A DNA stretch of 29,077 nt from Aureococcus anophagefferens (taxonomy: Eukaryota; Sar; Pelagophyceae; Pelagomonadales; Pelagomonadaceae), in NCBI RefSeq assembly GCF_000186865.1, contig NW_008705563.1, forward strand, positions 289,109-318,185. The letters run 5' to 3'. Position numbers and translations under genes: made by a program. Of this stretch, positions 18,567 to 26,517 are shown one piece after another (the stretch's first letter is position 1; every line of letters begins with the position of its first letter). Below the pieces are notes generated by a model. It saw nothing but the letters and a program-made list of their open reading frames with translations. It had not been told where the DNA came from and searched no databases.

Positions 18567-19838
18567 TTACGGGAAGGCGAGCGAGCGTCCGCTCAACGCG
18601 CCCGGCCGCGCGGCGGCCGTGACGAGGGCCGGGACGAGCTGGGCGAGGCCGTTGCGGAGCTGCGGGAGGAGGACGAGCGCGACCGCGAAGAGCGCCCACG
18701 GCTTGAGCAGCGGCGGCTCGCGGCGCACCTTCTCCGAGAGCGTCACGGCGAGCGCCCGCGCCTTCTTCTGGCGGAGGGCGTCGCGCGCGTCGCCGCGCAG
18801 GGCGAACTCCTTCTCGACGGCGACGACGCGCGGCTGGCAGGCAACGCCGACGAAAACGCCCGCCGCGCAGCCCGACAGCGCGACGGCCGTCGGCGCCGCG
18901 AAGAAGGCGCTGCCCACGAGCAGCACGAGCATGCGCGGCGCCAGGTTCCGCAGGGCCGTGCGGTTCGGCGCGCGCTTGAGCAGGCGGGCCTGCGCGACGG
19001 CGCGCGCGCCGGCGAGCGCGCCGACGACGCCCGCGCACCCGACCGCGCGGCGGTTCCGCGACGCGAGCGTGAAGCGGAAGTGGCCCATGCCGCCCGCGAG
19101 CGCGCCCGCGAGCAAGGTCATGACGAGCACGCCGCCGCCGCCGCAGGCGCCGAGGCGGTCCGGGTCCTCGACCTTGCGGAACTCGTTGGGCAGGCCGCCG
19201 CGGTCCTTGTCGCTCAGCGCGAGCGCGGACCGCAGCGTCGCCGCGTCCCAGAGGAGGTGGCCCAGGCTGCCGTGGACCAGGGGGTACGTGAAGAAGCGCC
19301 ACTTCTGGCCGATGCGCGCGACGTACTGCGCGCGCGTGATCGGGATGTCCAACGCCAAATCGCCGAGCAGCGGCGACTGCGTGCTCAGCGCGACGCCGCG
19401 GCTCATGCGGCGGTAGGCGTCGCCGTCCCAGAGGGCGCCCAGGGACCACTGGTGCCGCCGCACGGTGACGCACTGGCCCAGGACCGCGTCCGCGAAGACG
19501 CGCGGCCGCGACAGCGCGCCTTTGCCCTTGATGGCCTCGTTGACGCCCGGCAGCGCGACGAGCACCGAGGACAGGCAGCTCAACAGGAAGACGGCGAGCG
19601 TCGCGGCGACGACGCCGCGGAAGGCGCGCCGCGCCGCGGCGCGCGGCCAGAGCTCGACCGAGGCGCGCGGCATGTCCTTCGCCTTGGGCCAGGCGTCGAT
19701 GTCGGGACCCACGGGCCCGAAGATGGCGTCGTCCTTGGCGCCGCGCAGCGGGCGCACGTGGCGGCGCGCCGGGATGGTCTGGAAGGCCGTCGCAGCGCGT
19801 AGTGCGAGGGCCGCGAGCCCGCAAAACCGGACGACCAT
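18567..19838 (-). CDS. Plastid-targeted rhomboid-like protein, catalytic residues absent
   Basis: 423 residues from ATG 19838. The N-terminus is a bipartite plastid presequence: a signal-like core (VVRFCGLAALALRAATA), then F at the cleavage site (ATAFQTIP) and a basic transit stretch (ARRHVRPLRG), the ASAFAP-type signal of ochrophyte secondary plastids. A hydrophobic helix (VVAATLAVFLLSCLSSVLVAL) precedes the rhomboid core. WRFFTYPLVHGSLGHLLWD matches the conserved loop-1/TM2 block. The TM4 GxSG motif reads GCAG, so the catalytic Ser is replaced by Ala. The TM6 His position reads in LSGCAAGVFVG without His. It is therefore probably a non-protease (iRhom/derlin-like behaviour inferred) in a plastid membrane. 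It is convergent with the chitinolytic gene. Confidence 0.8.
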   Translation of the reverse strand: MVVRFCGLAALALRAATAFQTIPARRHVRPLRGAKDDAIFGPVGPDIDAWPKAKDMPRASVELWPRAAARRAFRGVVAATLAVFLLSCLSSVLVALPGVNEAIKGKGALSRPRVFADAVLGQCVTVRRHQWSLGALWDGDAYRRMSRGVALSTQSPLLGDLALDIPITRAQYVARIGQKWRFFTYPLVHGSLGHLLWDAATLRSALALSDKDRGGLPNEFRKVEDPDRLGACGGGGVLVMTLLAGALAGGMGHFRFTLASRNRRAVGCAGVVGALAGARAVAQARLLKRAPNRTALRNLAPRMLVLLVGSAFFAAPTAVALSGCAAGVFVGVACQPRVVAVEKEFALRGDARDALRQKKARALAVTLSEKVRREPPLLKPWALFAVALVLLPQLRNGLAQLVPALVTAAARPGALSGRSLAFP

Positions 19839-19865
19839 CACTCCTGCACTGCGACTCAAGCAACC

Positions 19866-19890
19866 TGGGTCAACGAGACTTCAACGAGGC
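19866..19890 (-). promoter_or_regulatory. Paired TCAAC/GTTGA boxes upstream of the rhomboid-like gene
   Basis: TCAACGAGACTTCAACG (19870-19886) has two TCAAC boxes 11 bp apart, 32-47 bp upstream of the minus-strand ATG. It closely resembles the introner left-arm TCAACGTCGCTTCAACG. A regulatory role is inference. Confidence 0.35.
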
Positions 19891-19932
19891 CTCGAAAGAG
19901 CTCGAGCGGAACAAGTTACCCCGCGCGCCGCC

Positions 19933-20634
19933 CTAGACGTCGAAGAACCCTTGCTCGTTGGCCTGGGGCATGGCGGGCGCGTCGGGCTGGAGCTTGAGGT
20001 CGTGGTCGTGCGTCGACTCGGCGCGCTTCTTCTCGAGCTCCGCGGCCCTCGCGGCGGCCGCGGAGACCTCCTGGGCGGCCTGGAACTCGAACTCCTCGAT
20101 GCCGAAGAAGGCGATGACGCAGGGCTCGTGGTAGAGCGTCGGGAACTCGTCGAAGAGGCGCTGGAGGTAGCGGTCGAGCGACGCGCGGCGCGCGCGCACG
20201 AAATCCGACGACGTGTCCGTGCTGTCGAACTTGTACCAGCCGTCGCGGAAGGACTGCTTCTCCGGGAAGGGCGGCGCCTTGATCTTGTCGATGAGCTTGT
20301 GCTCGACGAGCAGGTTGTGGAACTCGTGGAGCTCCGAGTAGCGCTTGCCCAGCGTCTTGAGGAGGAGCCCCCGCTTGATGGCGATGATGTACTCGACGTG
20401 GACCTTGTCGCCGATGCCGACGATGACGCCGGATTCCTTGCGGACGACGCTGTCGATGACCTCGATGCTCAGCGGCGTCGCCTGCTCGGCCTCGGCCTCG
20501 GGCAGCGGCTTCGCGAAGAACATCTGGTTGAAGTTCGCCGCGCCCTCGTCGGACGTGACGTCCGAGAACTTGCCGCTGTGCTTCATGACGTCGCAGAAGA
20601 GCGAGTTCATCTCCCCCGGGTCGTAGCCCGCCAT
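19933..20634 (-). CDS. PX-domain (sorting-nexin-like) protein
   Basis: 233 residues from ATG 20634. After about 55 residues, a Phox-homology domain runs from LSIEVIDSVVRKESGVIVG to VIAFFGIEEFEF. Hallmarks are a basic/aromatic lipid-binding segment in KRYSELHEFHNLL (RRYSEF equivalent), the proline loop APPFPEKQSF and the second basic cluster VRARRASLDRYLQRLF. PX domains bind phosphoinositides, usually PI3P on endosomes. The C-terminal tail has a short coiled coil (AAARAAELEKKRAES) and ends in QGFFDV. No BAR domain is present, so it is a minimal SNX-like protein. It is divergent from the two-domain dioxygenase across 276 bp. Confidence 0.88.
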   Translation of the reverse strand: MAGYDPGEMNSLFCDVMKHSGKFSDVTSDEGAANFNQMFFAKPLPEAEAEQATPLSIEVIDSVVRKESGVIVGIGDKVHVEYIIAIKRGLLLKTLGKRYSELHEFHNLLVEHKLIDKIKAPPFPEKQSFRDGWYKFDSTDTSSDFVRARRASLDRYLQRLFDEFPTLYHEPCVIAFFGIEEFEFQAAQEVSAAAARAAELEKKRAESTHDHDLKLQPDAPAMPQANEQGFFDV

Positions 20635-20910
20635 GGCGACGTCGCCGCGGCGGAAACGGCTCGCAACCGCTGCGGTGTGGCGGCGACGCCGCGTCCGGTG
20701 CGGCGCGGCGCCTGTGGCGTTCGGAAGCGACGCTGCGCCGCTTCTGGTACAGCGCAGAGCGGCGGCGCGCACCGACGCCGCGGTCGCCGCGGCCGCGTGA
20801 ATCGACGACGCGTCGACGACGAGGCGGAAACGCGTCCACAATTCCTGGCGAGTGTCGACCTTGGTCGATGCTGCCGCGCCCGGGCTGCTTCTAGCTGCTC
20901 TCCGTGCAAT
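20635..20910. promoter_or_regulatory. Divergent spacer
   Basis: 276 bp between the PX gene and the two-domain dioxygenase gene, presumed to hold both promoters. It is GC-rich with no TATA-like sequence. TTCTGGTACAGCGC and TTGGTCGATGC are the only less GC-rich parts. Confidence 0.35.
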
Positions 20911-22638
20911 ATGGTGCCCTCCATCGTGCCGCCCTCGCCGCCACCCGCGACGGAGCTGCTGTCCGTCGGGGCGGCGCAGAAGACGCGCGTCCGACGCATC
21001 GCCGGCTTCCTCGGCGGCGGCGAGCTCGACGCCGCCCTCGCCTCGCTCCTGGCCCTGCGGTCCACCGTGAGCTCCCTGGCTCGGGACAAGCGCGGCCTCG
21101 CGGCGCTCGGCGCCTGGCAGACCTTCTATTTGCACACGGAGGACGCGCTGCGCGAGACCTGCCCGGCGCTCCACGCCAAGGTCGTCGCCGCGGCGGCGGC
21201 CGGCTGGGACGGCGCGGCGCCCGCGGGCGCGGGCCTCGCGGTGCGGAACGCGGAGCTCCACGAGGTCGCCGCGGGCGGCGCGCTGCCGGACCCGGACCAC
21301 TACGACAGCGGGAGCTACGCGACCATCGACGTCATGCTGAGCGCGCCCGGCGTCGACTTCGAGGGCGGCCACTTCGAGACGCTCGAGGCCGACGGGTCCT
21401 TCGACCGGCCGGTCTTCGACCGCGGCGACGCGCTCGTCTTCTGCAGCCACAAGAAGCACTGCGTGCGGCCCGTGACCAAGGGCACGCGGCGCGTGCTCGT
21501 GCTCGAGGTCTGGTTCGGCCCCCACCGCACGTGCGGCCACCGCTGCGAGCGCAGGGAAGGCCGCTGCGGCTTCGCGCGCCACGCGCTCGCCCTCGCGGGC
21601 TGCCTCCGCCTCGGCCGCGACGACGCCGCCGCCGACGGCGACGAGTACAAGCGCGCCGTCGCCGAGCTCGAGCGGCGCGTCGCCGCCGCCGCGCCCGCCG
21701 AGGCCGCGCGGGCGCCGAGGAAGAAGAAGAAGAAGGCGAAGGCGCTCCCGGCGACGTGGCACGGCCACGCCATGCCCATGCTCTGGTTCGCGCTCGACGC
21801 CGTCGACGCGCACGACGCCCCGGCGACGGTCACGGGCGCGAACGGCGCGCTCGTCCGCGCGGCGCGGAACCTCGACTCCGAGAGCCTCGTCGCGCTGCCC
21901 AAGGGCGCGCGCTGCGAGGTCGCGGCGCTCGGCTGGGCCTGGGACGGCGCCGCGGCCATCGCGCGGCGCGCGCGGGTGACGGCGCCCGTGGCGGGCTGGA
22001 CGTCCGCGCGGCTGCTCGACATCGCCGCGCCGCGGCGGCCGCGGGACGTCGACCCCGGGAGGCGGCTGGGCCTCCTCGACGTCGTCGAGGCGACCCGCGT
22101 CGACCCGGCGTCTGCGCGCTCCGGGCCCCTCGGCGACGGCGGCGTCGACGCGCTCCTCGCCGTCGGCGCGCTCGCCGACAGTTTCGTCGCGGAGCTCCGC
22201 GCGCTCGCGGACGCGACGCTGGGGCCCGCGGGCGGCGCCGCGCGGGTCGCCGCGCCGGCCGCCGCGCGCGCCGCGCTCTTCGCGAGCCTGGCGCCCCAGC
22301 TGCCGCCGGCCATCGACGGCGTCGGCGCGCTCCGCGGGCTCGACGACGCGTGGCTCCTCGAGAAGGCGCGCCGCGCGGACCGCGGGCCCCGGGCGGCGCC
22401 GGGCCACCTCCACGTCGTCCTCTTCCTCTCGGACGCGCCCGACGGCGGCGGCCTCGCCTTCCTCCGGCCCGCGCCGAGCGGCCTCCCCAACGAGGTCCTC
22501 GAGACGACCGTGCTCCCGCGGCCCGGCGCGGCGCTCGCCTTCCCGGGCGACGACCACCCCATGGCGCCCATCACGGAGACGCCGGCAAACGCGGAGACCT
22601 TCGCCTACGCCGCGCGCCTGCGCGTGATCTACGGTTGA
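20911..22638 (+). CDS. Two-domain 2OG-Fe(II) dioxygenase (P4H-like) with SH3-like middle
   Basis: A 575-residue intronless gene from ATG 20911. The first domain (residues about 60-215) resembles prolyl-4-hydroxylase-type 2OG oxygenases: DPDHYDSGSYATIDVML supplies HxD, FDRGDALVFCSHKKHCVRPVTKGTRRVLVLEVWFG supplies the distal His and the 2OG-binding Lys/Arg. A Cys-rich patch (CGHRCERREGRCGFARH) and a lysine run (PRKKKKKAK) follow. A central segment (LVALPKGARCEV...GWTSARLLDI) looks like an SH3b fold. The last 160 residues repeat the oxygenase theme (GHLHVVLFLSD, GGLAFLRPAP, RPGAALAFPGDDHPMAPIT) but lack an obvious HxD, so this copy may be inactive. The substrate is unknown; protein or peptide hydroxylation is plausible. 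Confidence 0.75.
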   Translation: MVPSIVPPSPPPATELLSVGAAQKTRVRRIAGFLGGGELDAALASLLALRSTVSSLARDKRGLAALGAWQTFYLHTEDALRETCPALHAKVVAAAAAGWDGAAPAGAGLAVRNAELHEVAAGGALPDPDHYDSGSYATIDVMLSAPGVDFEGGHFETLEADGSFDRPVFDRGDALVFCSHKKHCVRPVTKGTRRVLVLEVWFGPHRTCGHRCERREGRCGFARHALALAGCLRLGRDDAAADGDEYKRAVAELERRVAAAAPAEAARAPRKKKKKAKALPATWHGHAMPMLWFALDAVDAHDAPATVTGANGALVRAARNLDSESLVALPKGARCEVAALGWAWDGAAAIARRARVTAPVAGWTSARLLDIAAPRRPRDVDPGRRLGLLDVVEATRVDPASARSGPLGDGGVDALLAVGALADSFVAELRALADATLGPAGGAARVAAPAAARAALFASLAPQLPPAIDGVGALRGLDDAWLLEKARRADRGPRAAPGHLHVVLFLSDAPDGGGLAFLRPAPSGLPNEVLETTVLPRPGAALAFPGDDHPMAPITETPANAETFAYAARLRVIYG

Positions 22639-22738
22639 AGGCGACGGTGCACTCTCAGAGATTGATCAGAGCATGGCGGGCGGAATCGTCCGGGCAGCCG
22701 CGCGTTGCCTCGGACCGTAGCATTGGCAGCATGGCGAG

Positions 22739-23839
22739 ATGCGGCGCTGCCCCTTGATCGCGCTGGCGGTCGCCCGCTTCCACGGCGGCGCCTTGATCGC
22801 GCTGGTCCTCGCGCCGGCGGTCGCCCGCTTCCACGGCTGCCCCTTGGTCGCGCTGGTCCTCGCGCCAGCGGTCGCCCGCTTCCAGGGCGGCGAGGTGGAC
22901 AGCGGCGCCGTCGAGCCCTGGGTCCGCGACCTCGCGGAGCTCTGCCCGCCCGGCGCCGACGCGCCCTGCGAGTTCCGCGAGCGGCCCGGCTGCCGCGACG
23001 GCCTGCGCGGGCGCTACGGGCTGCCGGAGCGCGCCTTCGCGGACCGGGCGCTGCCCATCGCGACGCCCGAGAACGCGCGCCTCTTTCCGCCGCGCTTCGA
23101 CGCGCGGGGGCGGCTGGAGCGCTTCGCCGTCGTCAACGCGACGCTCCTCCGCTACCGGCTCATCCGGAAGAGCGGTAGCCGGCTCATGCTCGACTTTGTG
23201 AGCGCGCTCGCGGCCGCGGAGCGCGCGGCCGGCCGCGACGCGGCGGCCGCGCGCCGCGCGACGCGCGTCGTCGACTTCACCTTCGTCGCCGAGCCGTTCT
23301 CGCGGCTGCTGTCCGGGTACCACGAGATCGACGGCGCTCGCTGCCCGTCGTCGGCGCGCGGGCCCGGCTGGCACTGCGGCCGGGCCTACAAGCTCGAGGC
23401 GCCGGGCAGCCGCGCGCGCTTCGAGGCCTTCGTGCGCGAGGTCTTGCCCGAGGACTTCGACCCGGCGCGCCTCGACGACGCGATCAGCTACCACGTGGCG
23501 TCGCAGGCCTCCGCGGTGTCGCCCTACCGCCGGTTCGACTTCGTCGGCCGCCTCGAGACGCTCCGCGCGAGCGTCCTCTCGCTGCTGTCCCTCGCCGTCG
23601 ACGACCCGGAGCGCTACGCGTCGCGGCTCGCGGGCCTGCTCGTGCAGAAGCACGCGCGGCCGCGGGGCGCGAACGGCACGGCGCCGCAGGCGTCGCGCGC
23701 GGACGCGGGCTGCCTCTCGAACGAGACGCGGCGCCTCATCCTCGCGCGCCTCGGCCAGGACTACCGCTGCTTCGGCTACGACGCCGCCTACCTCGAGGGG
23801 GGCGTCCGGGCGTCGCGATGTTCGGAAGTCCGGTGGTAA
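22739..23839 (+). CDS. Golgi-type carbohydrate sulfotransferase-like protein
   Basis: A 366-residue type II membrane protein, intronless. The N-terminal signal anchor is built from a tandem repeat (LIALVLAPAVARFHG units). The luminal part has IRKSGSRLMLDFV (5'-phosphosulfate loop position), FTFVAEPFSRLLSGYHEIDG (3'-phosphate-binding RDPxxRxxSxY equivalent), FDFVGRLETL and YRCFGYDAAYL, as in HNK1ST/CHST8-14 (Sulfotransfer_2) enzymes. These transfer sulfate from PAPS to glycans in the Golgi. An out-of-frame ATG at 22731 (MARCGAAP, stop) overlaps the start and could act as a short upstream ORF. The gene converges on the TLC gene, with 37 bp between stops. Confidence 0.75.
   Translation: MRRCPLIALAVARFHGGALIALVLAPAVARFHGCPLVALVLAPAVARFQGGEVDSGAVEPWVRDLAELCPPGADAPCEFRERPGCRDGLRGRYGLPERAFADRALPIATPENARLFPPRFDARGRLERFAVVNATLLRYRLIRKSGSRLMLDFVSALAAAERAAGRDAAAARRATRVVDFTFVAEPFSRLLSGYHEIDGARCPSSARGPGWHCGRAYKLEAPGSRARFEAFVREVLPEDFDPARLDDAISYHVASQASAVSPYRRFDFVGRLETLRASVLSLLSLAVDDPERYASRLAGLLVQKHARPRGANGTAPQASRADAGCLSNETRRLILARLGQDYRCFGYDAAYLEGGVRASRCSEVRW
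22752..22892 (+). repeat. 51-bp coding minisatellite (2.8 copies)
   Basis: Units are 22752-22790 (39 bp, lacking 12 bp), 22791-22841 and 22842-22892 (51 bp each), encoding LIAL(VLAP)AVARFHGG-type units. The array forms most of the sulfotransferase signal anchor. Confidence 0.9.
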
Positions 23840-23876
23840 AACAGACAGCAAAAATACGAGGGGGAGGGAGGGGGTC

Positions 23877-24748
23877 CTACTTCTTCGCCTTCGACGACGA
23901 GGGGAGCACGCCGAGGCCCTTGAGGCAGCCGACGCCGATCTTGTACCACCAGTAGTAGTTCATCACCGTCGCCAGCCCGAGCATGCCCAAGAGATAGGCG
24001 AGGAGCACGCGCGGCTGCTTCGCGAAGTCGGGCCACCACGTGTAGATGGCCGCCGCCGTCACGGGCGAGAGCAGGATCCGCGACGGGATGTAGCTCAGGA
24101 ACAGCGCGGCGCCGTTTGCCGTGCGGCACCGCTGCCAGCCCAGCTTCTCGCAGAAGAAGACGTTGTTCAGGAAGGGCGTCGACACCTCGGTGAGCACATA
24201 GACCTACGAGGCACGTTCTTTCCGGGCGGTGGCGCGCGCGAGCGGACGCGGGCGGGGACGCAGTAGATGAAGCCGCAGCGCGCGTAGGACCAGGATAAAA
24301 AGTAGCCGACGAAGCCGAAGACGTGGTGCGCGAGGATGAGCGGGCCGCCGTCGAGCCTGCCGTGCGTCGCGTGATTTTTTAGCATGTCCAGCAGGTCGTA
24401 GAAGAGGAAGCCGCCCGTGTTCGCGAGCGCGAGCTCGATGGGCCGGCTCCGCAGGTAGACGACGGATTCGACGCACCAGAAGCAGTCGACGGCGACGAGG
24501 GCGTGCGTCGCGAGGCAGAGCGCGACGAAGACGTGCACCTGGCTCACGACGCGGCTCAGCCACTGCGCCTTCTCGAAGGGGGGCAGCGCTTCAAAGGCCT
24601 GGAAGGGCGTGCTCAGCGGCTCGGCGACGGCCTTGCCGACGACGCCGTAGGCTGCCGCGAAGCCGAAGAAGGCCGCCAGGTGGTAGCGCTCGAGGTGGAT
24701 CGGTGCCGCCGCCTCGTTCGCCACCCACGATCCCGAACGCGCCTCCAT
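23877..24748 (-). CDS. TLC-domain membrane protein (TLCD4/TMEM56-like)
   Basis: 271 residues; exons 24748-24260 and 24203-23877 on the minus strand with a 56-nt intron. The TLC (TRAM-LAG1-CLN8) fold is indicated by six to seven hydrophobic segments and the diagnostic block LANTGGFLFYDLLDML, then LILAHHVFGFVGYFLSW with the conserved His pair, then FIYC|VYVLTEVSTPFLNNVFF. This equals the TLCD4-type ...TExStPFlN... signature and is continuous only after splicing. The C-terminal basic tail (PSSSKAKK) resembles a KKxx-type ER signal, though not exact. TLC proteins act in membrane lipid homeostasis, and some are ceramide synthases. The ceramide-synthase Lag1p motif is only partly present, so I do not assign that enzyme. 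Confidence 0.85.
24204..24259 (-). other. 56-nt intron of the TLC gene
   Basis: On the minus strand GTCCCCGCC...GCCTCGTAG. Removal joins FIYC to VYVLTEVSTPFLNN in phase 0. It ends in CGTAG, like the small introns of the chitinolytic gene. Confidence 0.85.
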
Positions 24749-24831
24749 GTTCTGGGGTTGACGTCAACGTTAGGAACCTTCGGCTTCCCAATGGGCAGCC
24801 GCATGGATGGCATCGTGGCGGAGTTGGAAGG
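24749..24831. promoter_or_regulatory. 83-bp divergent promoter with perfect TGACGTCA palindrome
   Basis: GTTGACGTCAAC (24757-24768) is a 12-bp perfect palindrome centred on TGACGTCA, the CRE-type bZIP site. Aureochromes (stramenopile blue-light bZIP factors) recognise TGACGT, so one could act here; that is inference. It lies 9-20 bp from the TLC start and about 64 bp from the plus-strand start. Confidence 0.55.
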
Positions 24832-25719
24832 ATGATGCGTCGCGCCGCCGCGACGCTCATGGCGGCCGTCGCGACCGCGAGGGCCTGCCTGCTTCCGCGG
24901 CCTCTCGTCGTCCTCAAGTCGGGCCGGAGCGCGTCGACGAGCATGGCTCGCGAGCTCGCGGCGATCACGAGTTGCCCGGAAAAACAAGAGATCGTCCATG
25001 TTCACAAGGAAGGAAGACAAAACGCGAGCTGCGCGCGCCAGGAGGCAAAATGGCGCAAAGCCCTGGCCGCGCCGCAGGTCATCACGCACAATCCGGTCAC
25101 GGTGGCGGGCGGCTGCTTTGGCACGCACGCGGCGGACGGCGCGGGCGCGAGACGTCTGGCCCGGATGCTCCAAAGTTCGAACGCGACCGTCGTGTCGTGG
25201 ACGCGTCGGAACAGCCTGCGCGTCGTCCTGGCCGACATGTGCGCGTCCAACACCGGCGACAACAGCGGGTCCGCGAGCGCCTGCTACCCCTGGCGGACGG
25301 CGGACTACTCGCCCGAATACGTGGCGTCGCGGACGGCGATCGAATACGGGAAGCGACAGAAGATCGTCTCCATCGCGGCCGACGCGGGCGGCGTCGCCGA
25401 CTTCGACTTTGAGACGTTCGCCGCGCACGCGGCCGCGACGCTGATGGCGCTCTTGGGCCACGTCCTCGGGCCCAAAGCCGCGGCCGCGGCCGTCGCCGCG
25501 AAGCCGCCGACGCAGATGAGCGACTCGTCGGCGCCCGTCGAGGCCGCGTTCGACAGGCCCGAGCTCGTCCTGAGCGCGCTGAAGCGCGCCTGCCTCGACT
25601 GGACGTTCTTCGGCGGCTCCTGGGAGAACGCGCGCGAACCCCGCGCGCCCTGCCCTGCCAGTTTATCTTCGGCGCGTTCGGCCACGTCGGCCGCGGCGGC
25701 CGCCGCTAGACCTCTCTAG
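24832..25719 (+). CDS. Sulfotransferase-like protein 2
   Basis: 295 residues, ATG ATG at 24832/24835, with a signal-like leader (ATLMAAVATARACLLP). LVVLKSGRSASTSMARELAAI fits a PAPS 5'-phosphosulfate-binding loop (SGRSxSTS). TVVSWTRRNSLRVVLADM fits the 3'-phosphate-binding strand and helix (R.N.lR..vs). These two motifs at this spacing suggest the P-loop-like sulfotransferase fold, although overall similarity is weak and I cannot name the subfamily. The region between has paired cysteines and N-glycosylation sequons. The C-terminal tail (SLSSARSATSAAAAAARPL) is low-complexity and may reflect a missed splice near CCCTGCCAG (about 25651-25660). Confidence 0.6.
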   Translation: MMRRAAATLMAAVATARACLLPRPLVVLKSGRSASTSMARELAAITSCPEKQEIVHVHKEGRQNASCARQEAKWRKALAAPQVITHNPVTVAGGCFGTHAADGAGARRLARMLQSSNATVVSWTRRNSLRVVLADMCASNTGDNSGSASACYPWRTADYSPEYVASRTAIEYGKRQKIVSIAADAGGVADFDFETFAAHAAATLMALLGHVLGPKAAAAAVAAKPPTQMSDSSAPVEAAFDRPELVLSALKRACLDWTFFGGSWENAREPRAPCPASLSSARSATSAAAAAARPL

Positions 25720-26264
25720 GGCCTGGCTTAACATATCCCGCCGGTGACCCGGGGTCGTGACAGCTCATGTTACTAACGAGCGGGGCAAGAGGACGTGTGG
25801 ACAGAGGGGCGGCCGACGTCCGCGCGGAGAAAAAAATCTCCGCCGGAGCTGACCCGCGCGAATCAGCGCGAAGACGTGGCGCGAGAGCGCCGCCGTGGAC
25901 GTGCAACGCGGCCGCAGATCGCGCGCGGCGGCCGCCGGCGCCGACGGCGCCGGCGGGACCGAGGGCGAGGAGGCGCGGCGACTGAGGACGTCGCGGCGAC
26001 GCGCGGGCCGACGTCAGCGCCGCCGCGCCGTCGAGAGGCAAAAACGAGACCTAGGCAGGCGCGGGGCTGACGAAGGCGCTCCGCGGCGCCGTCGCGGCGG
26101 GCGCGCGCGCGGAACTCTCGTGTCGTCGGAATAACCCGGTCCTAAGCAGAGCCATTTTGGCCTGAGACGGCACTTCCTATATTGTATATTAAGGTCGATC
26201 TCGTCACTCGAACACACACCAAGTCGCTGATTGGACGCCGGGACCGCACGCAAGCCAGCCGCTG
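25720..26264. other. Intergenic region, no supported gene
   Basis: 545 bp. It contains a perfect 7-bp stem with a six-A loop (GCGGAGA 25824-25830, TCTCCGC 25837-25843), a G/C-rich low-complexity block to about 26110, and a distinctly AT-richer island (26150-26215, ...CCTATATTGTATATTAAGG...). Open frames here look like translated low-complexity sequence. The island may be promoter or 3' flank. Confidence 0.4.
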
Positions 26265-26432
26265 TTACGTGCCGTCGTCGTCGTCGGCGGGCGCCGGCGC
26301 CTTGTTCAACGCGTCGGGGTCGAACTTCCACATGCTCTTCGTGATCATCCCGGAGGGATCGCAGCAGGGGCATCCAGGGGTGCTCGCGTGCTTCTCCCGG
26401 TAGCGGCGCGCAGCGCCAGGACCTCGCGGCAT
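26265..26432 (-). CDS. Possible small protein, 55 residues
   Basis: MPRGPGAARRYREKH, then STPGCPCCDPSGM, then ITKSMWKFDPDALNKAPAPADDDDGT. The codons of the last 30 residues end almost always in C or G and encode a varied sequence (MWKFDPDALNK), unlike the shadow frames nearby. Its start would be 85 bp from the divergent sulfotransferase start. I do not recognise it. It may be the last exon of a longer gene, or chance. Confidence 0.35.
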   Translation of the reverse strand: MPRGPGAARRYREKHASTPGCPCCDPSGMITKSMWKFDPDALNKAPAPADDDDGT

Positions 26433-26517
26433 CAGGCGACGAGCGATGCGCTTTGGCAACAGACCAGCGGCGCATCGCGTTGCGTTTGATGGTGCCGAAA
26501 CCTTGAATGGGCGGACG

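Noticed and set aside
19465..20910. Long N-terminal extension of the two-domain dioxygenase frame (1057 residues in total)
   Set aside because: It runs antisense through the rhomboid-like and PX genes. ATG 20911 starts the recognisable protein.
20639..22557. Upstream extension of the PX-domain reading frame to 874 residues
   Set aside because: The part beyond ATG 20634 is the antisense of the two-domain dioxygenase gene. The PX protein is complete without it.
25824..25843. Hairpin GCGGAGA-A6-TCTCCGC as a bacterial-type terminator
   Set aside because: Eukaryotic context, no adjacent gene end and no T-run after it. Left as a simple inverted repeat.
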